Positions 47,700 to 57,674 of a stretch of 64,000 nucleotides of DNA are shown one piece after another (positions within the stretch are counted from its first letter, which is position 1; every line of letters starts with the position of its first letter). The stretch is from Pyxicephalus adspersus. Its lineage: Eukaryota; Chordata; Amphibia; Anura; Pyxicephalidae. A model generated the notes under the pieces. It saw nothing but the letters and a program-made list of their open reading frames with translations, did no database searches and was not told where the DNA came from. The DNA is taken from contig NC_092868.1 in assembly GCF_032062135.1 (NCBI RefSeq), positions 51,173,053-51,237,052 of the forward strand. Direction: 5' to 3'. The position numbers and the translations under genes were made by a program.

Positions 47700-47945
47700 T
47701 GCATAGCCTAATGCCAAGGGCAGACGAAGGGAGGTGCAAAGTGTGCCGCAGCATGAGGGCCCCATACGCTACTCAATCACAAGGGCCACAAGTCATTTTA
47801 GGAGTGATCCCTATTTAATGTACAGCGCTGCGTAATATGTTGGCGCTATATAAATCCTGTTTAATAAAAATATTAATAATAATAATATATTCATTCTGCA
47901 CAGGGGACCACTGTTGACTACATCCACCACTGCTTAATGACAATC
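47700..47945 (+). repeat. interspersed repeat split by a SINE tail
   Basis: Same family as 46110-46290. Continuity is broken between ggagtgatcc and attctgcacaggggaccact by the SINE tail at 47819-47888, so the SINE is the younger insertion. Confidence 0.5.
47819..47888 (+). mobile_element. SINE 3' tail
   Basis: tgtacagcgctgcgtaatat, gttggcgctatataaatcct, then an AAT run. Nearly identical to the copy at 1899-1974. Confidence 0.75.
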
Positions 47946-48234
47946 ATAGTCATATGTTTTGCTTGCACCCGAACCAGCCTTTGGTGTTCCCTGTATACAA
48001 TGGGTGGACATTCCACCCTTGGCCCATCTATCAATACTTTGCTTGTAATGTCGCTTTTTTTATTTCACAGTTCCACACCATTCCTAGGAAGCGCCAAGGT
48101 CATATGTCAGCGCAGCTTTGTAAGTTCTCATGCTATACTTTCACCTTCTCAAATGAGGTTCTACATTACTCTGCTCTTCAGAAGATAAAACCGCATTTAT
48201 GAATAAAAAAAAAAAGGGAAAAAAAAGCAGGAGA

Positions 48235-48480
48235 GACAACTCGTCTGGGGTTATTCATCTCGAAAGATGAAATACTTGTTCTCTAATTAGTTTGACTCAA
48301 GTTTTTACAAAGGTCTTTATGATGGATTAAATGGCTGCATTTTGTTTAGGCATCAATTGCTTAAAGGGCAGCGATTGTCAGTGTCTCTTCTTACAGGCTG
48401 TGAAATAAAGCCATTTTCCTTTTTTTTTTTTCTTCAGTTCGAGGAAGAACTTCAAACAGATAAACCGGCTTTTTAGTCTA
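48235..48480. promoter_or_regulatory. candidate conserved noncoding element with a splice-acceptor-like site
   Basis: A repeat-free block (ctctaattagtttgactcaa, gatggattaaatggctgcat). At about 48418-48439 a long T-run followed by cttcag resembles a strong 3' splice site. The next sequence encodes 12 residues in one frame (F E E E L Q T D K P A F) before a stop. I cannot tell a real terminal exon from chance. Confidence 0.3.
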
Positions 48481-48658
48481 CGAATGTGTGTGTTTGCATT
48501 TATAGTTTGCAATAACTAACCCATAACATGTAACTTGTAAGTAGAATAAGCTAATAATTATATTCTAACATCAAATTAATTATTGAAGCATTTGTTAGCA
48601 TTGCTAAATCTCGTTATGATTTTAGAAAAACAAGTAAAAAACTGTCAAGAGCATAGGC

Positions 48659-49098
48659 CAGGGGTGCCCAACACGTGGATCGCGATCTGCTGGTAGATCG
48701 CAAAGGCAATGCGAGTAGATCATGGAGCCCTGCCTTTCAAAATAAACTCCACTGCACACAGGAGGTATTAAGTCCAAATACCGTTCCACCATGACTGACG
48801 ATCATTTGGAAGTCTGTTTGAGGCTACCAGCAACTACTGTCTGGACTATGCAACTTTGGCTGATTCCATTCAATTTAAGACGTCATCTAAGTAAGGTAAT
48901 GGCCAAAAATGTACAGAACTGTATTGTGCCATACATGTTTATGCTGTTATGCAAGGTAAACAATATATATTTTAAATATAACGTATGCTCTGTATATAAA
49001 TGAATAAATATATGTTTAGCATTTTTATTGTTGGTAGGTAATTTTGACTTGGTCATTTTAAAAGTAGCTCGCAAGCCAAAAAAGTGTGGGCACCCTCG
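48659..49098 (+). mobile_element. hAT element, internally deleted (440 bp)
   Basis: The left end CAGGGGTGCCCAACACGTGG and the right end, read inverted as cgagggtgcccacacttttt, are hAT-type terminal inverted repeats. Flanks gcataggc (48651-48658) and gcctagac (49099-49106) match at 6 of 8 positions, as expected of a decayed 8-bp target duplication. The interior retains only the last part of the transposase (48767-48894) and the 3' untranslated region. Confidence 0.75.
48767..48894 (+). pseudogene. hAT transposase C-terminal remnant, frameshifted
   Basis: The first frame (48767 onward) reads KYRSTMTDDHLEVCLRL, the conserved end of hAT transposases of the ZBED/GTF2IRD2-like group (hATC dimerisation region). 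A one-base shift just after this moves the reading to a frame with YCLDYATLADSIQF and a stop at 48892-48894. The zinc finger and catalytic core are missing, so it is non-functional. Confidence 0.8.
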
Positions 49099-49170
49099 GC
49101 CTAGACAATGATTGTGTGTGTCCACCAGGAGCACTAAAAACTGCTGAAAATCTGTTGTGTGCAATTAAGA

Positions 49171-49330
49171 TACACTATATGGGCCCAGGTTTGTGGACAT
49201 CTCATCAAACTCATATCAGCTTGTTGTTGGACCCCATTCCAACACCATGGCCATTTGTATGGAGCCACCCTCCCGTCCTATGGCTATAGCAGCCTCCACT
49301 TGTCTTTGAATGCTTTAATGAAGTTTAGTG
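49171..49330 (-). mobile_element. Tc1/mariner-like 3' end
   Basis: Starts tacactatatgggcccaggt then ttgtggacatctcatcaaac. This is the terminal inverted repeat of a vertebrate Tc1-like family (TA next to CACTATATGG). The minus strand reads gtggaggctgctatagc, then catggtgttggaatggggtc, equivalent to the transposase end and 3' region in the 45390 copy. Most of the element is lost. Confidence 0.7.
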
Positions 49331-49614
49331 TTTGTTTATAGGAAGTGGGCCCTAATTATTTGTGGGGTCAGCTGACCTTAGAGAAGACCTGGCTCATAAT
49401 TGGTGTTCCAATCCACCCCAAGATGGTTAGTAGAGTGACCCCCATTAGGTTCATTAAACCATGTGATTATGGAGCTGTCTTTGTTCACACCGACACAGAT
49501 TTGCAGGTAAAGAAAAAGGCGTCCCCAAATTGTTGTCACAGCTGTCTAACAGGAGATTCTCCCAAGTCTGGCAAGGGATTCTCTCCGTTCATATTGAGTC
49601 AAAAAGACAGAAAA

Positions 49615-49765
49615 GTCCTAATTTAATAAAGCTCTAACAACTGCAGAAGGCAAATTATCATGGAAGAACTATGGACAAAATCCTTTCTGGGTTTGTTGGA
49701 TCACCCAGGTTAACCCATGATAGTCTATCTTCTCCAGTCGGGGAGAGCATTATTAAATTGAATCC
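49615..49765 (+). mobile_element. palindromic MITE, shortened copy
   Basis: aatttaataaagctctaaca at the left, ggatcacccaggttaaccca inside and gagcattattaaattgaa at the right. It belongs to the 43640/53790 family with a deletion in the centre and mutated ends. Confidence 0.6.
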
Positions 49766-49769
49766 AAAG

Positions 49770-50195
49770 AAATAGAAAATCTCCTGAGAAAAAGCCCAGC
49801 AAGTAATTGAATCCCCCCATACTCTATCTAAAATAATAAAACAGTTTTGACTTCAGATATATTTGAAGACCGGAGATACCAAGAAGGCGGAATTACTGGA
49901 AGGCGATGGGTGACTTAGTCTGCCAGACTTGAGCTTAGTCTAGGCCTTCAGAATTAAAGATTGGATACAGACAAGAAGTTGGAAAAACAAAACTGCAGGG
50001 ATCCAAATTTTAATGTAACACCGTCTGTAATCTCCCTTGCTGTCTCCAGTGTCTGCCTGAAGCTGGTCAGGCTTGTCCGGCTGGCTGCACATCTTTAACA
50101 TCAGAATTGCAGTGCTTTAGCTCACCGCTCATAAGAAATGGATTGAGGCGTAGATTCTTTAATGTTTAATGATAGGTTCTCTTTAAACAACCATC
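49770..50195. other. no gene seen
   Basis: Mixed sequence. It ends aatgataggttctctttaaa (50168-50187), the terminus of another MITE family. Confidence 0.3.
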
Positions 50196-50199
50196 ATCG

Positions 50200-50560
50200 A
50201 GTCCACCGGAATTAAAATGCACAGTCATCCTCCAGGTTTTGACCCACAGACTGAAAAAAGCCCGGCATTTATTGTTTACTGCACAATCCCTGTAGCTGAA
50301 CCGCCTGGATCAATGAGGCGTCAATGAGCCATTTGCCTGTATTTTGTACTGCTCTATGATTTGTTCCATCTCTGACCATTATCCCTTCTCGTCAAGCATA
50401 TCAATAAGCTGCATTACAAGATCTATAAGTCAGCGTTAGATTGGCAGCCGTTGCAATGCACTGAGAGGCATGACGGCCATGCCGATCAACGGCGAATCTG
50501 GAGGTAATTCAATGAGAACAGCAAGAACACATTTACATGCCAAGAGTCCTCTCCTTTTCT
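50200..50560. promoter_or_regulatory. candidate conserved noncoding element (strong by texture)
   Basis: 360 bp without repeats, with even composition and several CpGs (gagtccaccggaattaaaat, tgacggccatgccgatcaac, ggcgaatctggaggtaattc). Cores ttattgtttactgcacaa (forkhead-like) and tatcaataagctgcatta are present. No open frame has family features. Conservation is untested. Confidence 0.4.
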
Positions 50561-50564
50561 CTTT

Positions 50565-51355
50565 TGCTGGGGGGCTGTTCCTGGCGCTTCACCTCTTGTT
50601 ATCATTGTCAATGTCAAAATCCAATCTATATTAAAAAGTTTGTTGATGGCAAGATGACACTTTTAGATATAAAGAGACCCTTTCTCTTTGCCTAGGGTAA
50701 CATAACACCCAACACATAAGCAACTTACACTCAACTTTACAAAACTCCGCAAGTGTTCTTCTTCCATCAAGCCACTGCAAAGTCCCCGGTGTCCACTGGT
50801 GTCAGAGTTTTGTGGGACCCCCCTTTGTCATATGACATTGCAAAGGGGCAAGCCACTGGCCTCTAGACCCAAGAGCATTGGGTATTTTGTTGTGCCTGCC
50901 ATGAAAGAAGTGGTAGAAAAGCAATCTGGAAAGGTGCATATAGGACAGTCCTGAAGGGCTTTAAACAGAGCCTATCACTTTACTACTCTTAGAATATGTG
51001 ACTCCTATAGGTCACTTTATGATAAAATTCTATGAATGGCTAAGTAACAAGACATGAAAATGACACTTGTTCATCAAAGAATGAGAAGCCCAGCTCATAT
51101 CCAAAGCCACCAGAAGAGAATACTCATTTTTATTCATATATGTAGCATCTCACCCAAGGAAGTGGTGCCGGGACGTGAGGAAGCAGTAACCACTCTGCAC
51201 CCTCACCGCCAGTCTGAATATAGACTTACTCTGTTGCTGATGTTAGGTCATAAGACGGGCTGAACAGAATTACACATGGCAGGTAACATAGTTCCCATGT
51301 ATTTAGTATAGTATTTGGCTCACAATGTTGCACAAATTTTCACTATTGTTACAGA
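50565..51355. other. no gene seen
   Basis: Mixed sequence, probably with old repeats (50750-50900). No coding signature. Confidence 0.3.
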
Positions 51356-51357
51356 AG

Positions 51358-51569
51358 GCGCCAATTATTAAAGCTCTCCAAGACTGGAGAAGATAGACTA
51401 CCATAAGAGAACCTGGGTCATCTAGAAAGGATTTCCTAAAATTATTTGCTATGAGTATACCAAATGTTTTCAGTCCTGGACCAGATCCATTGCAGGTTTG
51501 CTGGATCACCCAGGTTCTCCCATGATAGTCTATTTTTTCCAGACTTGGAGAACTTTAATAAATCAGGCC
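51358..51569 (+). mobile_element. palindromic MITE, full length
   Basis: attattaaagctctccaaga .. atagactacca .. gttttcagtcctggaccaga .. ctggatcacccaggttctcc .. ttggagaactttaataaatc. The arms pair along most of the length. It resembles the 49615 copy in sharing tagtctat, which suggests a subfamily distinct from the 43640/53790 copies. Confidence 0.75.
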
Positions 51570-51699
51570 TATTGTCCCACTGTTCCAGATCTTATGACCA
51601 TATCAAAGCCTTGTTTATGCTGCCCCATAAACAATAAATCCCTTTCAGGTCAATCCTCAGATATTATGGAGCTTGTTGAGAGGCTATAATGTGCAGAAT

Positions 51700-52020
51700 G
51701 TGACCCCCAACATGCCACTAAACACGGGGGTCAGTAAAATATCAATTTTCAACGTCACAGCCCTTTAAATCCCTTCACGAATCCCTTTATGACTTTTTAT
51801 GCAGCCTGCTTAATGCGTTTCTTTTTATCGCCTTTGGATATTAAAACTGTAGCAAAGTTGTAAAAAAAAAAGAAAAAAATCATTTTTAGCTTTCTTTTTT
51901 TTTATCTCTGAATACATTTAAGGCGGAATTCATATGTCTGCCGGCCTAATGCGTCGTTTGTATGCAAAGCTATGGTTTGGTAAGTAGTGTGTATTCATCT
52001 AACAACCTATTTGTACATTT
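51700..52020. promoter_or_regulatory. candidate conserved noncoding element
   Basis: Repeat-free sequence including tatgactttttatgcagcct, gcctttggatattaaaactg and aatgcgtcgtttgtatgcaa. T-rich and A-rich runs are interspersed. No coding. Inferred from texture. Confidence 0.3.
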
Positions 52021-52149
52021 ATATATTTATTTTTTCCTGGGTACCCCTGTGCTGTTCTGAGCTCAGTGCTGACATTTTCACCGCTCATCTTTGACATGAT
52101 AGCGATGTTCCCGTGACAGGTCTTATAATTTCTTCACGCTGCTCATTCA

Positions 52150-52262
52150 CCCACAAATAGTGTCTGATTCTCACATCAGATGTCATGCAGCCAGAGAGGT
52201 AATAGAATTGTATTAGAATGTTCTGATACTCTTTGGAATGTGGAGGATTTGACACCTCTTAG
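52150..52262 (+). repeat. 112-bp block, inverted twin of 41469-41580
   Basis: Contains tctcacatcagatgtcatgc, agccagagaggtaatagaat, tgtattag and tggaggatttgacacctctt, the reverse complement of the 41469 block with few differences. Sequence on both sides is unrelated between the two sites, apart from short A/T runs. Confidence 0.85.
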
Positions 52263-52264
52263 AA

Positions 52265-53195
52265 TAATTCAGGTACATTAGTATGTAGAAGATGACAGAC
52301 CGTGTTGATCGATTTAAAGGGGAAGCATGGTGTACAGGTTTCAGTGCACATTTTAAACAGTTTCTGTATTGTTTGCCATGTAAGTCTTGCCTCCTTGCTG
52401 TTCCATATTTTAATTTCTTGCTTTCATATAAAGATTTATAAATGCCCCCTCTAGTGGTTGGTTTATCATGGAACATTCCTAATATCCATTTGTATCAGAA
52501 ACTCACTTTTTTAAGTTGTTGAAAATCCTTACTGAATAGCATTTAGCTTGCTAGCACTTTAGTACTTTATTATAATTTTTTGGATTTCCATGCTCATGAC
52601 CTCTTGCAGCTTTTTGCATGTCACTTCCTGTCTACGTACTCTCCATGGATGGTTTCATGGTATTTCTCTGGGCGGGTTTCCTGATGGTGGCAACTAAGAT
52701 TGTTTACTGAGTTGTAAACCAGCCCCTTGATGTCAGTGTGACACGAAGAATATTTGGAAGACCAAGCCAAAGTATTGTCACAGGATCATGGCAGGATCAC
52801 CAGCTAATATTTTAATAAAAGTTGTACATTTTTATACATTTTGCCATGCATTTGCATGTGTGGCATTAAGGCAGCCCATTCATTTGATGGGAGCTGCCTA
52901 CTTCACCAAATTGCACCACAAAGGCACATGCATCATTGTCAGCTGCAAAGGTGCCGAGAAGATGTGTTGGGGTGCTATTCAATGCAAAAAATCACAACCC
53001 ACAAGTCACAGGTTAGTGGAAGGGGCCCAAACACCAATTACTGTTGTTCTGATGCCATGAAGCCATTGCTGGTGTGTCTGTAGACAGGTGGTGGCTTCAA
53101 AGATGGTGCAGGAGATCAGCAGCCCTGAGATGCGACAAGGGATAAAAGTAATGGTAGAAGCAATTTTTATTGCCTATTCTAAACAACAAATTCCA
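52265..53195. other. no gene seen; old repeats
   Basis: 52600-53100 looks like old interspersed repeats (catgtcacttcctgtctacg; ttgcaccacaaaggcacatg). The 80- to 90-codon plus frames here are unremarkable. Confidence 0.3.
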
Positions 53196-53199
53196 ATCT

Positions 53200-53660
53200 G
53201 ATTCGACTTTAAAAAAGTGCGCAATTTCTGAATTTGATTTGGCAGCAATCTATTTTTTGAGTTATAGAAAGGTTTCTTTTATTCTGAAGACCCGCCCAGT
53301 GTCACCTTCTCTTTGGAATATTAAGCCATTCAGAAAGAACATTTGTTTGCTCGGTCTGAAGACAAAAGCGGGCTCTTTAAGACGTGGCTGTGTGCAGCAC
53401 TTGGACGGCTTGCAATAATGCACGCTGTTTGTCACTTCATCTTCAGCTCTGTCATTATTCTAAGGTCAAGTTCAGCCGATGTCAGGAAGTGATTTTCAGA
53501 AGCTCAAAACAGATCACCCACTGTGCTGTTTCTTCCATGCCAACGTGATGCCAATTAATTAGACCGGCAAATAAAAAAAAAAAATCTGAGCCGTGATTTA
53601 TGCTGTTTAAAAGAAAAAAATGTTTACTAAGTGACCTGGCAGAAAAGTTGCATAATAAAG
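53200..53660. promoter_or_regulatory. candidate conserved noncoding element (strong by texture)
   Basis: A long repeat-free block: ttggcagcaatctatttttt, aagacccgcccagtgtcacc, ttgcaataatgcacgctgtt, gccaattaattagaccggca. Several paired-type homeodomain-like cores and CpGs occur in an otherwise AT-rich setting. The 82-codon plus frame at 53170-53418 has no family signature. Confidence 0.4.
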
Positions 53661-53724
53661 ATTTGTATTGAAGTATCAGTGTATGGACAATTCACAAAAC
53701 ATTTCTGGGGGCAAGTAACCCTAA

Positions 53725-53789
53725 AGAGAACCTGTCACTAGGATTTTGAAAAATCTTACCATTAGATTGTATGTACATTTAACATCTTT
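53725..53789 (+). mobile_element. left end of a MITE hosting the 53790 insertion
   Basis: cctaaagagaacctgtcact is a terminus that recurs at 45174 (cttaaagagaacctgttaca) and, inverted, at 50168. The element is interrupted by the palindromic MITE at 53790-53992 and probably continues to about 54250. Confidence 0.45.
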
Positions 53790-53992
53790 GGGCCTGATTT
53801 ATTAAAGCTCTCCAAGGCTGGAGAGGATACACTTTCATCAGTGAAGCTGGGTGATCCAGCAAACCTGGAATTGATCTGGTCCATGACTGAAAACATTTAC
53901 TAACAAATAGAAAATAGCTTTGCTGGATCACCCAGGCCCACTGATGAAAGTTGATCTTCTCCAGCCTTGATGAGCTTTAATAAATCAGGGCC
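53790..53992 (+). mobile_element. palindromic MITE, best-preserved copy
   Basis: 203 bp. The left end gggcctgatttattaaagct and the right end agctttaataaatcagggcc are inverted. The arms extend through ctctccaaggctggagagga and agtgaagctgggtgatccag. The centre aaacatttactaacaaatag is unpaired. It is non-autonomous, and six other copies or fragments are listed in this window (1802, 34057, 43640, 49615, 51358, plus ends). Confidence 0.85.
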
Positions 53993-54309
53993 TATGTATT
54001 ATTTTTCTGTAAAAGCCTTCCTTGGTTAGACACCTAAAAGCCCTGGGTGTCATGTTATATGTTGGCACTTTAAAAATAACAATTGTGAATGTAATGCCAG
54101 CAGCTCCAGCAGACTGACAGCTCAACAGCAGTTAGACACTCCCAAAAGAGGATGGGGCTAAGGTATGCATTGAAGGAGGGGCTGCGGTAGTAATATGACG
54201 TTTTAGGTGTAAATAAACTTGCACATTCTAAGGAATAAAATATTGCTGTTCAATCATATTTGTATTGAAGTTTCGAATGACAACTTTTTGAGTTATTACC
54301 AAGCCCCCA

Positions 54310-54560
54310 ATATAGCTTGTCAATCAGCCCCTAACCACACCTATACCCACCCATGACACTGATTGACAACAGTGACCCCTCCCACAGGGATCTACAGTGT
54401 CTGGGATGAGGAGCATGTGAGACACAAATAACAGAAGATTCAGATTAGTCAGGGAAAGTAAAGGAAGTTTTTAGATATAGGCCCTTGTATGATATAGTAC
54501 TGGATTTGGGACTTGTTTAAACTGCTATACAGAATCTTTTAGTTGTCCTTTAATTTGCTA
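54310..54560. repeat. interspersed repeat, pair of 11205-11470
   Basis: gtcaatcagcccctaaccac, tgattgacaacagtgacccc, tctacagtgtctgggatgag and catgtgagacacaaataaca are in the same order as in the 11205 copy. Confidence 0.55.
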
Positions 54561-54564
54561 CAGC

Positions 54565-55565
54565 ATGGTGTACTAAAGTAAAATAACTTTTTTCCAATAA
54601 TTGCTTTTAACTTCTGGGTGTTGATGCTGCTTTTATCCTTCAGCGACTTCCACTTTCATGTATCACCTGTGTCATGTGACAATAATCCATGAACCGTTTT
54701 AAACAAGGGTTGTTCTTAAGAACTGGTAAACCAGCTCTGCACCTAGAAATAGGTTAATTAAACCAAGCCAAAAAAAAAAAAAATACACACAGATTCCCCC
54801 AAGGCTTTGTCACATTTGCTGCTGCTGAGTAAACAGCAGATGTCTCTGTTGTACAGCAGCTGCCTGTCTCTCCTCCCCTTGCTCGGGCACATTACTGTAC
54901 ATCAAGAGGATAAGTACTGGTAATGAAGCCCTTTCAGGAAAGAGAAATAGGTTAATAGCATTGTTTATACGCTGGCCGGCCACAGCCACTGTAATGTTAC
55001 TCTTAAGCCTGAAACAACGCTAACCACATTATATGCTTCACGCGCTTTCACAAAGCGATCTTTTAAAAAGTTGCAAGATAGACAAAGAGCTGAGAGTCAC
55101 CATGTCCACGCACTTAACCTATTCCATATACAGCACCTGGTAGGGAGATAATAGAATTTCTTAAAGGAATGTATAGTGATTTGCTACATATTAATAAAAA
55201 AAATACAAACTTTAAAAATTTTAGTTGAATATAAAATATTGCAACAAAGTTTATGTAATCTTATATTTAGACACCTGGGGGAGCTGTAGTCTCCTTTTTG
55301 CATGTGTAGCATTGTATTACTTGTATTTTGGTTGTGCCTACTGTATAATGGCTTTCTCTTTTTTTGACAGCCTGTGTCCTCATGCTAATCATTCTTGATG
55401 GTCCAGGGCAGCTATGTCAGTTCAGTGAGGCACCACAGTGACTCTCTAACACACTGTAACTCTTACCTTTGCTCAGTATTATTGATTTCAAACTAGAAAA
55501 AGGAAGCTTCAAAACAATCTCCTCTGCTTCATCTATGAACAAATCATAGTGCTTTGGGAATCCTT
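54565..55565. other. no gene seen
   Basis: AT-rich sequence. 54790-55130 is mixed (gctggccggccacagccact) and could hold a regulatory block. Confidence 0.3.
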
Positions 55566-55568
55566 TGA

Positions 55569-55572
55569 TATA

Positions 55573-55617
<45 letters not shown>
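55569..55617. repeat. (TA)n microsatellite
   Basis: About 49 bp of TA with a single C interruption (55591). Confidence 0.95.
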
Positions 55618-55620
<3 letters not shown>

Positions 55621-56029
55621 TTTATTGTCTTCATTTGGGTTTTCAGCTTAGCCAAATCCAAAAATTGTATGTCAGCTTTGCCTTTGCATCCTCTAATAAC
55701 CCCTAATGCAATCAGCAGCAATGGTTAGGCTTAACAGTAAGCAATGTTCCCATTGGCTGGAGCTTTTTGCAACATTCTCATGTGAGTCCAGAGCTGAATG
55801 CCTTCAGCACCTTAGGAATGGGTTAACTGATGCTGGGTGTCATTTACCTCTGTAAAGAATTAGCCCTGGATTGGTCAGACTGTTAGGGACAGCACTAGAA
55901 ACAGGGTGAGTTTTACAGCCAAAGCTGCAATAAAAAAAGACAATAAATTATGTTGTAGACTAGATGAGATATTTATGTTTCTGCACATGTATATATATGT
56001 TAACAGATATTATAATGACATGTGGTCAT

Positions 56030-56170
56030 TATCACTGGACCACACCCAGAAAAGCAGGCCAACTATGTTTTTAGTTTTCCCATAGTCTCCCTTTTTGTCC
56101 TGGTGACAATGGCCATTTTCCCAATGGGAGCACAAATATCAATAACAACCTGATAAATGTTTTATCCTTT
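56030..56170 (+). repeat. interspersed repeat, pair of 56980-57120
   Basis: gttttcccatagtctccct, gtgacaatggccattttccc, caatgggagcacaaatatca and ataacaacctgataaatg align in order with cagtttccccatggtcgcag, gtgacaattgtcc, caatggacacagacatcaat and aaaatcattgggaa. Non-coding. Confidence 0.5.
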
Positions 56171-56979
56171 GCCAACTTTATTTATTTAAAAAAAAGTTCT
56201 GGCTTTAGAATAATTTTAAAGATCAACAATTTGAAGTAAATCATAGCCCAATCAGATTGCATGTCATCGGACCTTACAATAGGAAAAGTAAATTCTGATT
56301 GGTTGCAGCAGGTTTTTGCTCTTTCCATGTTATTCTTGCCCTACTAAATTAAGATATTTTAAATTATTCCAAATGACAGAAGGGAGGGGGGTGAAGTTCC
56401 TGTGCTTGTTTTGTGGTAAATGGGTTAATTTCTGTACTAAGCCTGTAGGAGGACATCCCCAGAGACTGAACTAATGAAACTGCTGGTGCTAGTTGCAAAA
56501 CAAATAGATAAATCAATGCTTCAGTTCACCTCATGTGAGAAGAATGGCCGACTGTTGCCTAGCAATATAAAGAATATTATCATCGGCCTCCCAAAAGGCA
56601 CTGTAAATGTTGAAAAGTTTTCTACAATGTATTTATTATTTTCTAAAATAGTAACAAAATGATGGGACTGACGCTTAATAATATTCCAAAGGTGACAGAA
56701 AATGGAGCTCACCCCATGTATAAAGCCCATGACTCTTCCCTACTGTGTGACATATCCCACAATGCACTGCTGGAGGGCTCCTACACAGCAGCGTGCTTGT
56801 GTATGTGGGTTCAGCTTGTCCTGCAACAGGAAGAATGGAACTAAAAGTTTATTAAAAGACAGAACTGTTTCCAGAGACACAACAGGAAATCTCCAAAGTG
56901 AGAGGAATCCCCTCACCATCAGCTATCCCCTAAACAAGTATTCCTATCAGAAGATTTTCCCTCTGTTCTGGTTTTAGTG

Positions 56980-57120
56980 ACTTGTAGTTTTTTTTGATTT
57001 TCAGTTTCCCCATGGTCGCAGTGACAATTGTCCAAAGGACAAATAAGGGGGGTAAATCCTCCCAATGGACACAGACATCAATAAAATCATTGGGAAGGCA
57101 TTGGATGTGCAAGAAGTAAA
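56980..57120 (+). repeat. interspersed repeat, pair of 56030-56170
   Basis: See the aligned blocks at 56030-56170. The two copies are in the same orientation about 0.95 kb apart. Confidence 0.5.
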
Positions 57121-57139
57121 GCACCAAAAGCAGAATATA

Positions 57140-57430
57140 TATTGTGCAGATTCTGTTTTATTCTGTTGCTTTTATCATGAAAATCCAACACGTTTCAAAG
57201 GTTTTATGTTCCCTTCATCATGGCTTGATATTGTTGAATGAAGTTTGTAGTTTACTGATGAAGTTAGAAGGAAACTAAGGAGTAATTGGTAAGTTATGAT
57301 CCTTTCAATTTTATCAGTGCAGTCCACACTTTAATTAAACCAAGTCCTGATGATAGGGAACTCTTTGAACTCCTGAAATATGTTGCCTTCTATCATAGGA
57401 GTCCGAATAAAATTGCATACTCAAGCCTTA
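57140..57430. repeat. probable MITE
   Basis: Opens gattctgttttattctgttg and aaaatccaacacgtttcaaa, and closes with ctcctgaaatatgttgcctt and ccgaataaaattgcat. The arrangement is a weak large inverted repeat of a frog MITE type I recall. No second copy is present here. Confidence 0.35.
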
Positions 57431-57632
57431 CTCTAACCAAGACCTGACCTTTGGTTACCATGCCTAGATGATCTGGAAAAGTAAAAATCATTCCCTCTAC
57501 ACTGCTTAAGAACTGAAGACACTTACTGCTTTATTACATCCAGTCACAGCCCTAATTCTACTTTAGTAATAAAAAAAGTTTCTAACATTCCTATGACCTT
57601 TCCAAAACTCTACAGGCTATTCCTCTATATAT

Positions 57633-57634
<2 letters not shown>

Positions 57635-57668
<34 letters not shown>
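57635..57668. repeat. (TA)n microsatellite
   Basis: 34 bp of AT/TA flanked by ttg and caa, so the tract and its flanks read as an inverted repeat. Confidence 0.95.
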
Positions 57669-57670
<2 letters not shown>

Positions 57671-57674
57671 ATTC

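Noticed and set aside
55569..57668. the two TA runs as inverted arms of one element
   Set aside because: Simple TA repeats are self-complementary, and the sequence between them shows no paired flanks.
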